Shown: positions 34,580-43,727, counted from the stretch's first letter. The stretch: DNA of 64,000 nt from an uncultured Clostridia bacterium (GCA_947629905.1 CANRFM010000003.1:1-64000), one strand, 5' to 3'. The notes: a model not told the origin generated them from the sequence alone. Program-made: numbers and translations.

Positions 34580-35591
34580 ACAGAAGCCTGCCGAAAAAAA
34601 GCTGATTTTCAGCGGCATCCAGCCGACTGGTACTTTCACGCTCGGTAACTATATCGGGGCGATCCGGAACTGGGCACCGCTGCAGAAGGAATACCGCTGT
34701 GTCTACTGCGTGGTCGATGAACACGCTATCACAGTCCGCATCGACCCGGCAAAGCTGCGGCAAAAGACCCTCGAAGCCTATGCACAGCTCCTTGCCTGCG
34801 GCATCGATCTGGAAAAATCCTTGCTGTTCATTCAGAGCCATGTGCCCACCCATGCACAGTTGAGCTGGGTGCTCAACTGCTCCACGCAGTTCGGGGAGCT
34901 GTCCCGGATGACACAGTTCAAGGACAAGAGCCAGAAACACCCGGACGATGTCAATGCTGGGCTGTTCGATTACCCGGTACTGATGGCGGCGGACATTCTC
35001 GTCTACAATGCTGACCTCGTCCCGGTGGGAGAGGATCAGCGGCAGCATTTAGAGCTTGCAAGAGTCATTGCAAGGCGCTTCAACGGGCGTTATGGCGACA
35101 CCTTTACCGTGCCGGAAGCCTACATTGCGCCGGTCGGTGCAAAGGTCATGAGCTTGCAGGAGCCAACTAAAAAAATGTCCAAATCCGACGAAAATCCCAA
35201 TGCTGTCATTCTCATTCTCGATGATAAGGACACCATCATCCGCAAATGTAAGCGGGCTGTCACAGACAGCGAATCGGAGGTCGTGTTCCGTGAGGGGAAG
35301 GACGGCATCAACAACCTGCTCACCATTTATTCTGCTGTGACGGGCAAGACGATACCGGAGGCAGAAAAGGAATTTGACGGGCAGGGCTACGGCACATTCA
35401 AGCTTGCTGTGGGGGAAGCGGTTGCTGATCATCTTGCACCCGTCCGGGAAGCCTACACAAGGCTGATCTCCGACAAGGGCTACCTGAAAGAATGCTACAC
35501 CCGTTGCGGTGCAGAAGCGCTGCGCTATTCCATGCGTGTTCTGAATAAGGTTTACAGAAAGGTCGGCTTTGTACAGTCGGAGCTGCACTGA
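34572..35591 (+). CDS. trpS: Tryptophanyl-tRNA synthetase
   Basis: Charges tRNA-Trp. The 339-residue length is normal for bacterial TrpRS. FSGIQPTGTFTLGNYIGAIRNW holds the HIGH-equivalent (TLGN), and KKMSKSDENPNA is the KMSKS loop. The start ATG lies inside the end of the preceding unknown gene, with GGCGGTAAGAGGG upstream as a modest ribosome binding site. No T-box leader is seen upstream, so control probably comes from the operon promoter. Confidence 0.97.
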   Translation: MSEQKPAEKKLIFSGIQPTGTFTLGNYIGAIRNWAPLQKEYRCVYCVVDEHAITVRIDPAKLRQKTLEAYAQLLACGIDLEKSLLFIQSHVPTHAQLSWVLNCSTQFGELSRMTQFKDKSQKHPDDVNAGLFDYPVLMAADILVYNADLVPVGEDQRQHLELARVIARRFNGRYGDTFTVPEAYIAPVGAKVMSLQEPTKKMSKSDENPNAVILILDDKDTIIRKCKRAVTDSESEVVFREGKDGINNLLTIYSAVTGKTIPEAEKEFDGQGYGTFKLAVGEAVADHLAPVREAYTRLISDKGYLKECYTRCGAEALRYSMRVLNKVYRKVGFVQSELH

Positions 35592-35617
35592 AAGACAGAT
35601 GTTCCGGGAGGTAAAGT

Positions 35618-36448
35618 ATGGTAGAATATGAGCAGAAACCGCAGTATACCATTGCCGATCTGCGGGAGATCGTCCAGCTGCTTCGTTCTCCGGGGGGCTG
35701 TCCGTGGGATAAGGAACAGACGCATCAGTCTGTGCGGAACGACCTGTTAGAGGAAGCCTATGAAGTAGCGGAAGCGATTGATCTGCAGGATAGGACACTG
35801 CTCCGGGAGGAGCTGGGGGATGTGCTGCTGCAGGTCGTGTTCCACTGCACCATGGCGGAAGAGGAGAAAGCCTTTGACTTTGATGCAGTCTGCGATGAAG
35901 TGTGCAAAAAGCTGATCGTGCGGCATCCGCACGTATTCGGGGATGTGAAAGCAGAGGACAGTGAGACCGTTCTCAAAAACTGGGATGCGATCAAAAAACA
36001 GACAAAGGGACAGGAAACCTATGCCGACACCCTGCGAAGCGTTGCGAAGTCGCTGCCTGCCCTTGCAAGGGCACAGAAAGTCGGGAAACGGGCAGCAAGA
36101 GCCGGCATGGATTTTGAAAGCATGGCGGATGCCTTTGACTGCGTGCGTGCAGAACGTGCGGAATTGCAGGCTGCCATTGCTGCGGGGGATACATCTATGA
36201 TGGAGGAGGAGCTGGGCGACCTGCTGTTCTCCTGTGTCAACACAGCAAGACATCTGGGCATAGATGCTGAACAAGCTCTGACAAAAGCCATCAACAAATT
36301 CATAGAGCGCTTTGCCGCTGCCGAAACACTGATCAGCAGAGACGGGAAACAAATGCCTGAGCTTTCTGCGGATGAGATGGATGAATACTGGGCAGATGCC
36401 AAAGAGAGCCGCCGCCTTGCGCTCAACAGCCCACCAAAGGAGGAATGA
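35618..36448 (+). CDS. mazG: Nucleoside triphosphate pyrophosphohydrolase MazG
   Basis: House-cleaning enzyme that hydrolyses (d)NTPs to monophosphates. The 276 residues carry two MazG repeats. The first has CPWDKEQTH, DLLEEAYEVAEAID and EELGDVLLQVVFH; the second has EEELGDLLFSCVNTARH, so both metal-binding ExxE motifs are seen. GGGAGG precedes the ATG. mazG is followed by HU and rqcP, the order seen in many Firmicutes. Confidence 0.95.
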   Translation: MVEYEQKPQYTIADLREIVQLLRSPGGCPWDKEQTHQSVRNDLLEEAYEVAEAIDLQDRTLLREELGDVLLQVVFHCTMAEEEKAFDFDAVCDEVCKKLIVRHPHVFGDVKAEDSETVLKNWDAIKKQTKGQETYADTLRSVAKSLPALARAQKVGKRAARAGMDFESMADAFDCVRAERAELQAAIAAGDTSMMEEELGDLLFSCVNTARHLGIDAEQALTKAINKFIERFAAAETLISRDGKQMPELSADEMDEYWADAKESRRLALNSPPKEE

Positions 36449-36451
36449 ATC

Positions 36452-36736
36452 ATGACCAGATCGGAACTGATCGCACTGTATGCCAAAAGCCGCAACCGCA
36501 AAAAAAAGGAAGCCGAGGAAGATGTGAATTTCATCTTTGACGCTATCGTAGATGCACTTGCCAGAGATGAAAAGGTCGTACTGACGGGTTTCGGTACGTT
36601 CAATGTCAAAGACCGCAAGGGTAAGAGATGCCTCAATCCCCGCAACAAGAAGCCGATGCAGCTCCCGCCCGGCAGGGCAGCTACGTTCAAATCCGGCAGA
36701 CGTATGCGGGAGGCAGTCAACCCCAAAAAGGACTGA
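36452..36736 (+). CDS. HU family DNA-binding protein
   Basis: Nucleoid protein of 94 residues. GFGTFNVKDRKGKRCLNPRN matches the HU beta-arm region; the arm is shorter and the C-terminus longer and more basic (FKSGRRMREAVNPKKD) than in many HU proteins. AAAGGAGG precedes the ATG. It starts 3 bases after mazG, within the mazG-HU-rqcP cluster. Confidence 0.93.
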   Translation: MTRSELIALYAKSRNRKKKEAEEDVNFIFDAIVDALARDEKVVLTGFGTFNVKDRKGKRCLNPRNKKPMQLPPGRAATFKSGRRMREAVNPKKD

Positions 36737-36742
36737 AACCGC

Positions 36743-36988
36743 ATGAGATTGGACAAATACCTGAAAGTTTCCCGGCTGATCAAGCGCCGCACCATTGCCA
36801 ATGAAGCCTGCGATGCCGGCAGGGTCTTAGTCAACGGCAAAGCGGCAAGAGCCTCTTACGATGTTAAGGAACAGGACGTGCTTGAAATCCAGATGGGGGC
36901 GCACCCGATCAAGGTGCGTGTGCTCACCGTGGCAGAACACGTCATGAAGGCAGAGGCATCGCAGATGTATGAGGTACTTCCGACATGA
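36743..36988 (+). CDS. rqcP: S4-domain RNA-binding protein RqcP
   Basis: 81-residue S4 protein (YabO/Hsp15-like). RLDKYLKVSRLIKRRTIANEACDAGRVLVNGKAA is the S4 fold. In Bacillus the homologue RqcP works with RqcH on stalled 50S subunits to add alanine tails to unfinished chains. Its position after mazG and HU supports the assignment over the Hsp15 branch. Confidence 0.9.
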   Translation: MRLDKYLKVSRLIKRRTIANEACDAGRVLVNGKAARASYDVKEQDVLEIQMGAHPIKVRVLTVAEHVMKAEASQMYEVLPT

Positions 36989-37041
36989 ACCAAAGGCATC
37001 CGTTTCGGTGATGCTCCCTATAAAAGTATCTCTGAACCAAG

Positions 37042-37079
37042 GGCAGCACTGCACGATTTTGTGCAGTGTTGCCTTTATT
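37042..37079 (+). terminator. Terminator after rqcP (hairpin copy A)
   Basis: GGCAGCACTGCAC pairs with GTGCAGTGTTGCC, followed by TTTATT. It is closely similar to the hairpin after the papain-like gene (39474-39510). Confidence 0.82.
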
Positions 37080-37137
37080 GTATGATTATTGTCATGGATT
37101 GTCAATCAATTTTGTCAGAACGTCCAATTGGAAAGCC

Positions 37138-37166
37138 TTGACAAGGAACAGATTTTCGGGTATAAT
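37138..37166 (+). promoter_or_regulatory. Promoter of the papain-like dockerin gene
   Basis: Consensus TTGACA, 17 bases, TATAAT. Confidence 0.9.
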
Positions 37167-37226
37167 GAAAATACGGGAAAAAACTCAATTTTTCGTGATG
37201 ATCCTGTAATAACATGGAGGATGGGT

Positions 37227-39464
37227 ATGAAACACAATAAACAGACAGCGCTCCTGCTCAGTATGCTGCTAACAGTTTCCTGCGGCAGCGGACTTTCAGC
37301 CGGGGCTGTGACTGGATCACATTTATATCCCGCACCGGAAGATGCGTACAGATATGTTTCAGACGATGCAGCAGAAGAATCTCTTCCGGAACGGTTTGAT
37401 TTGCGGGAAAAAGGACTTGTCTCCCCGGTACGGGAACAGGGAAATTATCAGACAGGCTGGGCATTTGCTGCTGTGCAGAGCGTGGAAAGCAGCCTGATCT
37501 CCCGGAATGCGAAAATCGACCTCTCTGAATGGCAGCTTGCCTGCTCCATGTACAGTCATACGTTCGGGTATCCGGCTGACAAGGATGCTTTTTTGCAGGA
37601 GGAGGCTTCGGATAAGCAGATCATGGGACTGCTTGCCGGATGCATCGGACCTGTCAGGGAAGAAGATGCGCTCTACGGAGATATGGACTATGCAGATAAA
37701 TCGCTGACCATGGAAGAAATACAGGCACAGGCAGCGTATCATGTGACAGATGTGTACACCTATCCGTATTTGCAGGAAGCGGAGAATTTTTCTGCACAGT
37801 GTGAAGCCGTCAAGCAGGCAGTCTATGCGGGAGAGGCTGTATCTTTCAGCTATGTCCATGCAGAGAATTGCTACAATGAGGCATTTCATTCCTATTATTA
37901 TGACCCGGATCAGGCAGAGACAGGCGCCATAACCGGGCATTCAGCGTGTATTGTGGGCTGGGATGATACATTCCCGGCAGAGCAGTTCAATACCGACCCC
38001 GGCAGAGACGGGGCTTGGCTTGTCAAGAACAGCTGGGGTACCAATTGGGGGGAATATGGATTTTTCTGGATCTCCTATGCGGATGATACAGTCAATTCCC
38101 TGCTTTCCTTTGATGCTGTCCCCGCTGATGATTCTATGCTGTACCAGCATGACGATTTTGGCTGCTTTGGCTCTTTCTCGTCAAATCCTTCCGGCGATGA
38201 GGCGGCATGGATCGCCAATATGTTTACCGCCGGGCAGGATATGTGGGTGACATCTGCCATGCTCTGCTGCATGGAAGCCGATGATGTATGCGAGATCACG
38301 GTTTACAAGGGCTGTGAAGAAGGCATACCGCTGTCCGGAGAGGCTTCTGCTGTCACAAGTACCATTCTCTCCCGGACAGGGTATCAGACGATCCCGCTTG
38401 CAGAGCCTGTGTTCGTGAAAGCAGGGGAGCGTTTTTCTGTTACGGTACGGCTTTCCGGAAATAAGGGATGGCATATCCCCTGCGAATATGCGACTCATAC
38501 GGAACGCACCGACCCGGATGGAACGATCAAAGTCACGGACAGTACTTTTTCCATTGAAATGCTCAGCCGGCAGTTTCAGGCTGGTGAAAGCTTTTTCAGC
38601 AGCGATGGGATACAGTGGCAGGATATGGCAGATCTGACACCGGAGGTGGTTTCCTATACTGCCGGAGAGGACAACAGCATCCGCTACGAGAATACAACGA
38701 TGTATGGAAATATTTGCCTGAAAGCCGTTACCCATGCTGCCGGGGCTGTCACCTTTTCTGAAAACAGTGCCTTTCTGCCTGCCGGTGCGGAGATCGCCCT
38801 TTCCTGTGAGGAAGACCTGCCGATCTATTATTCTGTCAATAATGGGGCATATCAGCTCTATGAAGCGCCCATTCCCTTTTCTGAGGAAATGACCGTTTAT
38901 GCCTACCCGGAGGGAATGGACAATACTGTCAGCATCCGTCATTATCAGGAGCAGAAGGCAGAAATTTCCGGCATTCTGTGTGCAGAAGATGGATTTTGCT
39001 GGTATGCTGACCCGACTTCCGAACCGAATACGTTCCACTACTACACAGAAAAGGGCGAGCGCAGTATTGGCATCATGCCGGTTTCGACCGGAACAGTCAT
39101 GTACGAAGATCAGGTGCTTCCTCCCGGAAAGCTGACGGATATTTCTGTTCCGGGCGGAAAGACAACGCTTACTTTCACAGTCACAGAAGAGGGCATCGGC
39201 ACTTCCGAATATAATCTGATCATAGAGGAACTGAATGACACTGAGCAGACTTCCGGGCTGCTTGGTGATGTAGATCTGAACGGAACGATAGACACCTCAG
39301 ATGCATCACAGATCTTGCAGTATATTGCCCAGAGTTTGTTTGGTGATACCCCGGACTTTGCTGATTCAGAATGGTTGGCACGGGCAGATTATGATGAGGA
39401 TCAGGATGTAGATACAAGTGATGTCAGCGAAATTCTTGAATATATTGCTTCAAATCTGTTATAA
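37227..39464 (+). CDS. Secreted papain-fold (C1A) dockerin protein lacking the catalytic Cys
   Basis: 745 residues: signal peptide (about 1-30), papain-like domain (about 53-300), a lectin-like beta domain and further beta modules, a cadherin-like strand segment near 650-675, and a C-terminal type I dockerin (about 680-745; DVDLNGTIDTSDASQIL and DYDEDQDVDTSDVSEIL). The nucleophile site reads REQGNYQTGWAF: Gln71 of the oxyanion hole is present but Cys is replaced by Gly77. His238 (GHSACIVGWDD) and Asn268 (WLVKNSWGTNWGEYG) remain. It is therefore probably an inactive protease attached to a cellulosome. ATG 37227 lies 6 bases after ATGGAGG. Confidence 0.87.
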   Translation: MKHNKQTALLLSMLLTVSCGSGLSAGAVTGSHLYPAPEDAYRYVSDDAAEESLPERFDLREKGLVSPVREQGNYQTGWAFAAVQSVESSLISRNAKIDLSEWQLACSMYSHTFGYPADKDAFLQEEASDKQIMGLLAGCIGPVREEDALYGDMDYADKSLTMEEIQAQAAYHVTDVYTYPYLQEAENFSAQCEAVKQAVYAGEAVSFSYVHAENCYNEAFHSYYYDPDQAETGAITGHSACIVGWDDTFPAEQFNTDPGRDGAWLVKNSWGTNWGEYGFFWISYADDTVNSLLSFDAVPADDSMLYQHDDFGCFGSFSSNPSGDEAAWIANMFTAGQDMWVTSAMLCCMEADDVCEITVYKGCEEGIPLSGEASAVTSTILSRTGYQTIPLAEPVFVKAGERFSVTVRLSGNKGWHIPCEYATHTERTDPDGTIKVTDSTFSIEMLSRQFQAGESFFSSDGIQWQDMADLTPEVVSYTAGEDNSIRYENTTMYGNICLKAVTHAAGAVTFSENSAFLPAGAEIALSCEEDLPIYYSVNNGAYQLYEAPIPFSEEMTVYAYPEGMDNTVSIRHYQEQKAEISGILCAEDGFCWYADPTSEPNTFHYYTEKGERSIGIMPVSTGTVMYEDQVLPPGKLTDISVPGGKTTLTFTVTEEGIGTSEYNLIIEELNDTEQTSGLLGDVDLNGTIDTSDASQILQYIAQSLFGDTPDFADSEWLARADYDEDQDVDTSDVSEILEYIASNLL

Positions 39465-39473
39465 TGTCACTGC

Positions 39474-39510
39474 AAGGCAACACGGCACAATTTTAGTGCG
39501 GTGTTGCCTT
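39474..39510 (+). terminator. Hairpin after the papain-like gene (copy B)
   Basis: AAGGCAACACGGCAC pairs with GTGCGGTGTTGCCTT (one mismatch). It resembles copy A at 37042-37079 in stem, loop and flank, so the gene is bracketed by two related hairpins. Confidence 0.7.
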
Positions 39511-39652
39511 GAATGCTTCTCTATGATTGCGTGATTGGCATAACTGCCTTGCGCCGCTCCGGAAAGCAGTCACCAAAATGCCCATAAAAGCCCCGGTTTT
39601 CTGATGAAATTTAGCGCACCTGCCAAAAATCCGCAGCAGCTTTCGTCAGGGA

Positions 39653-39681
39653 TTGACAAAGAACGGAATTCAAGGTATACT
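39653..39681 (+). promoter_or_regulatory. Promoter of ppa
   Basis: TTGACA, 17 bases, TATACT. Confidence 0.85.
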
Positions 39682-39728
39682 GTTAATGGGACACTTTGTC
39701 ACCAAATTCTCCGCAAAGGGGCAAGATT

Positions 39729-40259
39729 ATGAACATCTGGCACAGCATCAGCCCAAAGCGCATCAGCGCAGAGGATTTCGCAGCCGTTATCGAGATCCCC
39801 AAGGGCAGCAAGATCAAGTATGAACTGGACAAGGAAACCGGCTTCATGAAACTTGACCGCATCTTACATACCTCCACGCATTATCCTGCGAATTATGGGC
39901 TGATTCCCCGTACTTACGCAGACGATGAAGACCCGCTTGACGTGCTTGTCCTCTGCTCGGAAGCACTGATGCCCATGACTTTGGTGCGCTGCTATCCGAT
40001 CGGGGTCATCCGCATGATTGACAGCGGGCGGCATGATGACAAGATCATCGCTATCCCGTTTGATGATCCGAATTACAACTGCTACCACTCGATCGAAGAG
40101 CTGCCGTCACATATTTTTGCCGAAATGACACACTTCTTCCGTGTCTACAAGGAGCTGGAGAACAAGACCACTGCCGTAGACGAGGTCGAGAACGTGGACA
40201 CGGCAAAGCAGATCATCACGGAAGATATTGAGCGCTATATCGAAAAATTCTGCAAATAA
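39729..40259 (+). CDS. ppa: Family I inorganic pyrophosphatase
   Basis: Hydrolyses pyrophosphate to phosphate. The 176 residues show IEIPKGSKIKYELDKETG, YPANYGLIPRTYADDEDPLDVLVL (metal ligands in the DxDPLD cluster) and the later DDKIIAIPFDDP. The track start at 39696 is too early; ATG 39729 follows AAAGGGGC. It is followed by prs, whose product makes PRPP and whose pathways release pyrophosphate. A PPi-type phosphofructokinase in the same window competes for this pool. Confidence 0.96.
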   Translation: MNIWHSISPKRISAEDFAAVIEIPKGSKIKYELDKETGFMKLDRILHTSTHYPANYGLIPRTYADDEDPLDVLVLCSEALMPMTLVRCYPIGVIRMIDSGRHDDKIIAIPFDDPNYNCYHSIEELPSHIFAEMTHFFRVYKELENKTTAVDEVENVDTAKQIITEDIERYIEKFCK

Positions 40260-40276
40260 GGCAAGGAGGATACAAA

Positions 40277-41416
40277 ATGCATACAAAGGATGAAGTGCTG
40301 TTCGACCACCAGAGCAATGTCGCACCGCTCGGACTGATCGCCATGAACAGTGCCGCAGAGCAGGGTAAAATGATCGACAATTATCTTGTAAAATGGGCAC
40401 GCAAGGGCGGTTTCCGGACGGATTCTTTCCTGATCGAGAGCGAATGCCCCCGTTTCTCCTCCGGGGACGGCAAGGGGCTCATCAAGTCCACGATCCGTGG
40501 CATGGATCTGTTCATCATCACGGACGTGGGGAATTATAACTGCACCTATGATTATTTCGGCAAGACAAACGCCATGTCACCGGACGATCATTTTCAGGAC
40601 CTGAAGCGGATCATTCAGGCGGCAAGCGGCAAGGCGCACCGCATCAATGTCATTATGCCCATTCTCTACGGCGGCAGACAGCACCGCAGGAATTACCGGG
40701 AATCGCTGGACTGCGCCGTGGCTTTGCAGGAATTGCAGGCAATGGGCGTTTCCAATATCGTGACCTTTGATGCCCACGACCCCCGTGTGAGCAATGCCAT
40801 TCCGCTCATGGGGTTTGACAATGTGATACCGTCCTATCAGGTGCTGAAAACCATGTTCAAGAGCATTCAGGACTTCCACACAACCAAGGAACAGTTCATG
40901 GTTGTCAGCCCGGATGAGGGCGCACTCAACCGGAATATGTTCTATGCCTCGGAGCTTGGCGTGGATCTCGGTATGTTCTACAAGCGCCGTGACTACTCCC
41001 GTATCGTCAACGGGCGCAACCCCATTGTTGCCCATGAGTACCTCGGCAATTCCGTAGAGGGACGGGATGTGTTCATTGCGGATGATATTATTTCCTCCGG
41101 TGAATCTGTGCTCGACATTGCCTATGAGCTGAAAAAGCGCAATGCAAGGCGCATCTTTGCCTATGCGACCTATTCTATCTTCACGAACGGGCTTGAAAAA
41201 TTCGACAAGGCATATGCAGACGGCTTCATCAGCGGTGTGTTCGGCACGAATCTGACCTACCGCTCTCCGGCTCTGCTCGGTCGGGAATGGTTCCATGAAG
41301 TGGATGTTTCCAAGTACGTTGCCTACTTCATCGCATCCATTAACCATGATGTTTCCATCAGCACCGTCATCGACCCGCACGAGAAGATCCGTGTCCTGCT
41401 GGACAAGTATAATTGA
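40277..41416 (+). CDS. prs: Ribose-phosphate pyrophosphokinase (divergent long form)
   Basis: Makes PRPP for nucleotide synthesis. At 379 residues it is longer than usual (about 315) and belongs to a divergent clostridial branch. INVIMPILYGGRQHRR and TFDAHDPRVSNAIP match the PRPP synthetase loops, and DVFIADDIISSGESVLDIA is the PRPP-binding motif. AAGGAGG precedes the ATG 17 bases after ppa. Enzyme activity is likely; regulation may differ from the classic form. Confidence 0.9.
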   Translation: MHTKDEVLFDHQSNVAPLGLIAMNSAAEQGKMIDNYLVKWARKGGFRTDSFLIESECPRFSSGDGKGLIKSTIRGMDLFIITDVGNYNCTYDYFGKTNAMSPDDHFQDLKRIIQAASGKAHRINVIMPILYGGRQHRRNYRESLDCAVALQELQAMGVSNIVTFDAHDPRVSNAIPLMGFDNVIPSYQVLKTMFKSIQDFHTTKEQFMVVSPDEGALNRNMFYASELGVDLGMFYKRRDYSRIVNGRNPIVAHEYLGNSVEGRDVFIADDIISSGESVLDIAYELKKRNARRIFAYATYSIFTNGLEKFDKAYADGFISGVFGTNLTYRSPALLGREWFHEVDVSKYVAYFIASINHDVSISTVIDPHEKIRVLLDKYN

Positions 41417-41437
41417 GATCCCACTGAAAAAAATTCA

Positions 41438-41463
41438 CCCCGCCGGCTGTCCGGCGGGGTTTT
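41438..41463. terminator. Bidirectional terminator between prs and the AraC gene
   Basis: CCCCGCCGG pairs with CCGGCGGGG, T-run on plus; on minus the stem is followed by GAATTTTTTT. Confidence 0.9.
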
Positions 41464-41469
41464 GCTGCT

Positions 41470-42204
41470 TCATGTCATCGAAACAAAGCGCTCCCTGTAT
41501 CGTTTGGGTGTCATGCCCGTAAGCTTCCGGAATGTCTCCGCAAAATGGCTTTGACTGGAGAAAGCGAGTATCGTTGCGATCTCCGAATAGCTGTAGTCCG
41601 AAAATCGGAGCATATTCTTTGCCGTTTCTATGCGCTTCTGCGTGATGTAGCCGGAAAGTTTAATGCCCGTTTCCTTCCGGAACAGTGTCGAAAGGTAGGA
41701 CGGGTTCGTGGCAGTCAGTTCCGCAAGCTGCGTGACCGTAATCTTTTCATGCAGATGATAGGAAATATAGTTCATGCACTTCATGACCGGTAGGGAATAG
41801 GGCTTTTGCTTTTCCAGTGCAGCGACCTCTTTCGCATAAAATTCCATCATCTCAACGGAAAGGTCTATCACGGCTTCTTTTTCGGTAAGAAGGTCCATTT
41901 TCTGGATGTAGAGGTCGCTGATATTATATGCCCGTTCGCTGTCAAGCCCTGCCGCCATGGCAGCCCGGCAGGCAAGCGTGACCGATGCCACAAAGAGATA
42001 TTTCTGATTCCGGAGTGCATCTTCAGAGACTTTCCCCGTCTGCCCGGAGAGCAGTATCTTCCGGTTCTCCTCTCCGGCTCGGACATTGCCCTGCTTGATC
42101 AGTTCATACTGGTAGTTATCCGCCTCGTTGGTATGATGAAAATGGGCATTTTCCCGGTTGACAAATTCGAGATACCGGAGCTGTCTCTCGCTGATTTCCG
42201 GCAT
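41470..42204 (-). CDS. AraC-family transcriptional regulator
   Basis: 244-residue regulator. The C-terminal 100 residues hold two helix-turn-helix motifs (ITVTQLAELTATNPSYLSTLFRKETG and YSEIATILAFSSQSHFAETFRKLTGMTPKRYR). The N-terminal part is helical, without a cupin signature. I take ATG 42204 (MPEISERQLR), preceded by GGGGGTGAG; the track start would run into the next promoter. It is divergent from the MATE pump and may control it. Confidence 0.9.
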   Translation of the reverse strand: MPEISERQLRYLEFVNRENAHFHHTNEADNYQYELIKQGNVRAGEENRKILLSGQTGKVSEDALRNQKYLFVASVTLACRAAMAAGLDSERAYNISDLYIQKMDLLTEKEAVIDLSVEMMEFYAKEVAALEKQKPYSLPVMKCMNYISYHLHEKITVTQLAELTATNPSYLSTLFRKETGIKLSGYITQKRIETAKNMLRFSDYSYSEIATILAFSSQSHFAETFRKLTGMTPKRYRERFVSMT

Positions 42205-42322
42205 AGGCTCACCCCCATGAAAAACTATATAAGTATTATAACATAAATCCAAGAAAAATGATATACTTTCCGGGAAAATATTTGTAAAATAATTGCAGAA
42301 TCTGCAATAAGGAGAGGGTCGT
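42205..42322. promoter_or_regulatory. Divergent control region with 17-base palindrome
   Basis: Between the AraC regulator and the MATE gene. A minus-strand TATAAT lies at 42235-42240. On the plus strand a possible TAAAAT (42285-42290) is followed by the perfect palindrome ATTGCAGA-A-TCTGCAAT (42292-42308), directly before the ribosome binding site AAGGAGAGG. The palindrome could be an operator or a hairpin limiting translation. Confidence 0.55.
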
Positions 42323-43684
42323 ATGCAAAGCCTTACCAAAGATATGACAAAAGGTGCTCCGCTCAAAATCATCCTGACATTTGCCGTACCGATGCTGATC
42401 GGCAATCTGTTTCAGCAGGTCTACAATCTGGTCGACACCATGATAGCCGGGAACGTCCTCGGCGATGATGCGATCGCAGCGATCGGGGCAGTTTCCGTGA
42501 TCTACTCCCTGCTCATGAATTTTGCGGTCGGGCTGAATGACGGGTGCTGTATCATGCTTTCGCAGCATTTCGGGGCAGACGATATCCGGAAATTCAAGCA
42601 GGGTGTCTCGGCAATGGTCATCTTAGACCTGAGCATCGGCACGATCCTGACCATCGTTCCGGCACTCTTCCTCAAGCCCCTCATGCGGGCACTGGAAACA
42701 CCGGACAAGATCTTCGATCAGGCATATACCTACATCATCATCATCTTTTTCGGCACACTTGCGACCATATGCTACAATATGTGTTCCGGCTTCCTGCGGG
42801 CAGTCGGCAACAGCAAGACACCGCTGTGCTTCCTGATGATCTCGAGCGTGCTGAATGTCGTTTTGGACATCCTACTTGTTATCGTAATACCCTGCGGCAT
42901 TGCCGGAACGGCGATCGCAACGGTGATCTCGCAGGTCATTTCCTCCGTGCTCAGTATTGCATACATTGCCAAGCATTACCGCAGTTATCTCCCCGGCAAG
43001 GAGGAGCTGCATCCGGAATTGTCCGTTGTTGCAGGCATGGTAAGCACCGGGCTTTCCATGGGCTTGATGCAGGCGGGCTACTCGCTTGGTTCTGTGCTGC
43101 TGCAGCGGGCGATCAATGCACTGGACACGCCGATCATCACGGCACATACGGCATCCCGGCGGACGATTGAGCTGCTGATGATACCAATGGCAACGATTGC
43201 CAGTGCCAATGCCACATTTGTCGGGCAGAATTACGGTGCGGGCAGATATGACCGGATACGGCAGTCCAACAAGCAGATGTTCCTGCTCGAATTTGCATGG
43301 TCGGCATTTTCGATACTTGTGAGCTTTGCATTCGGGAAAACGATCATCCGTCTGCTCACGGGGTCGGACAGTGCGTATGTGACAGACAATGCCATGCTGA
43401 ACCTGAAAATGGCAGTGCTGTTTTACTTCTCGCTTGGCATCCTGCTTGTCCTGCGGACATCCATGCAGGCTATGGGGCATAGGGTACTCCCCGTGCTGGC
43501 GAGTGTCATCGAGCTTGTCGGGAAGATCATTGCGGCTTTCTGGGTCGTACCGGTGAAAGGCTATTTCGGTGTTGCCCTCACCGAACCGATCATCTGGGTG
43601 CTCTGCGCCCTGTTCCTTGGTTCCTTTTATCTGACGATCGGGCGGCAGCGAAAAGCCGTCCTCTGCCATGCGCCGGCAGCATGA
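42323..43684 (+). CDS. MATE-family efflux transporter
   Basis: 453-residue, 12-helix sodium or proton antiporter of the MATE family. It starts TKDMTKGAPLKIILTFAVPMLIGNLFQQVYNLVDTMIAG, typical of clostridial NorM/DinF-like pumps, and GQNYGAGRYDRI marks the second half. AAGGAGAGG precedes the ATG. It is divergent from an AraC regulator, a common arrangement for inducible pumps. Substrate unknown. Confidence 0.93.
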   Translation: MQSLTKDMTKGAPLKIILTFAVPMLIGNLFQQVYNLVDTMIAGNVLGDDAIAAIGAVSVIYSLLMNFAVGLNDGCCIMLSQHFGADDIRKFKQGVSAMVILDLSIGTILTIVPALFLKPLMRALETPDKIFDQAYTYIIIIFFGTLATICYNMCSGFLRAVGNSKTPLCFLMISSVLNVVLDILLVIVIPCGIAGTAIATVISQVISSVLSIAYIAKHYRSYLPGKEELHPELSVVAGMVSTGLSMGLMQAGYSLGSVLLQRAINALDTPIITAHTASRRTIELLMIPMATIASANATFVGQNYGAGRYDRIRQSNKQMFLLEFAWSAFSILVSFAFGKTIIRLLTGSDSAYVTDNAMLNLKMAVLFYFSLGILLVLRTSMQAMGHRVLPVLASVIELVGKIIAAFWVVPVKGYFGVALTEPIIWVLCALFLGSFYLTIGRQRKAVLCHAPAA

Positions 43685-43727
43685 CAGGATCACCATGCGG
43701 GATATACAAAGAATATTGTAAAAACCC

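Noticed and set aside
37042-39510. Insertion sequence around the papain-like gene
   Set aside because: The flanking similarity is limited to terminator-like hairpins; there is no transposase and no target-site duplication that I can see.
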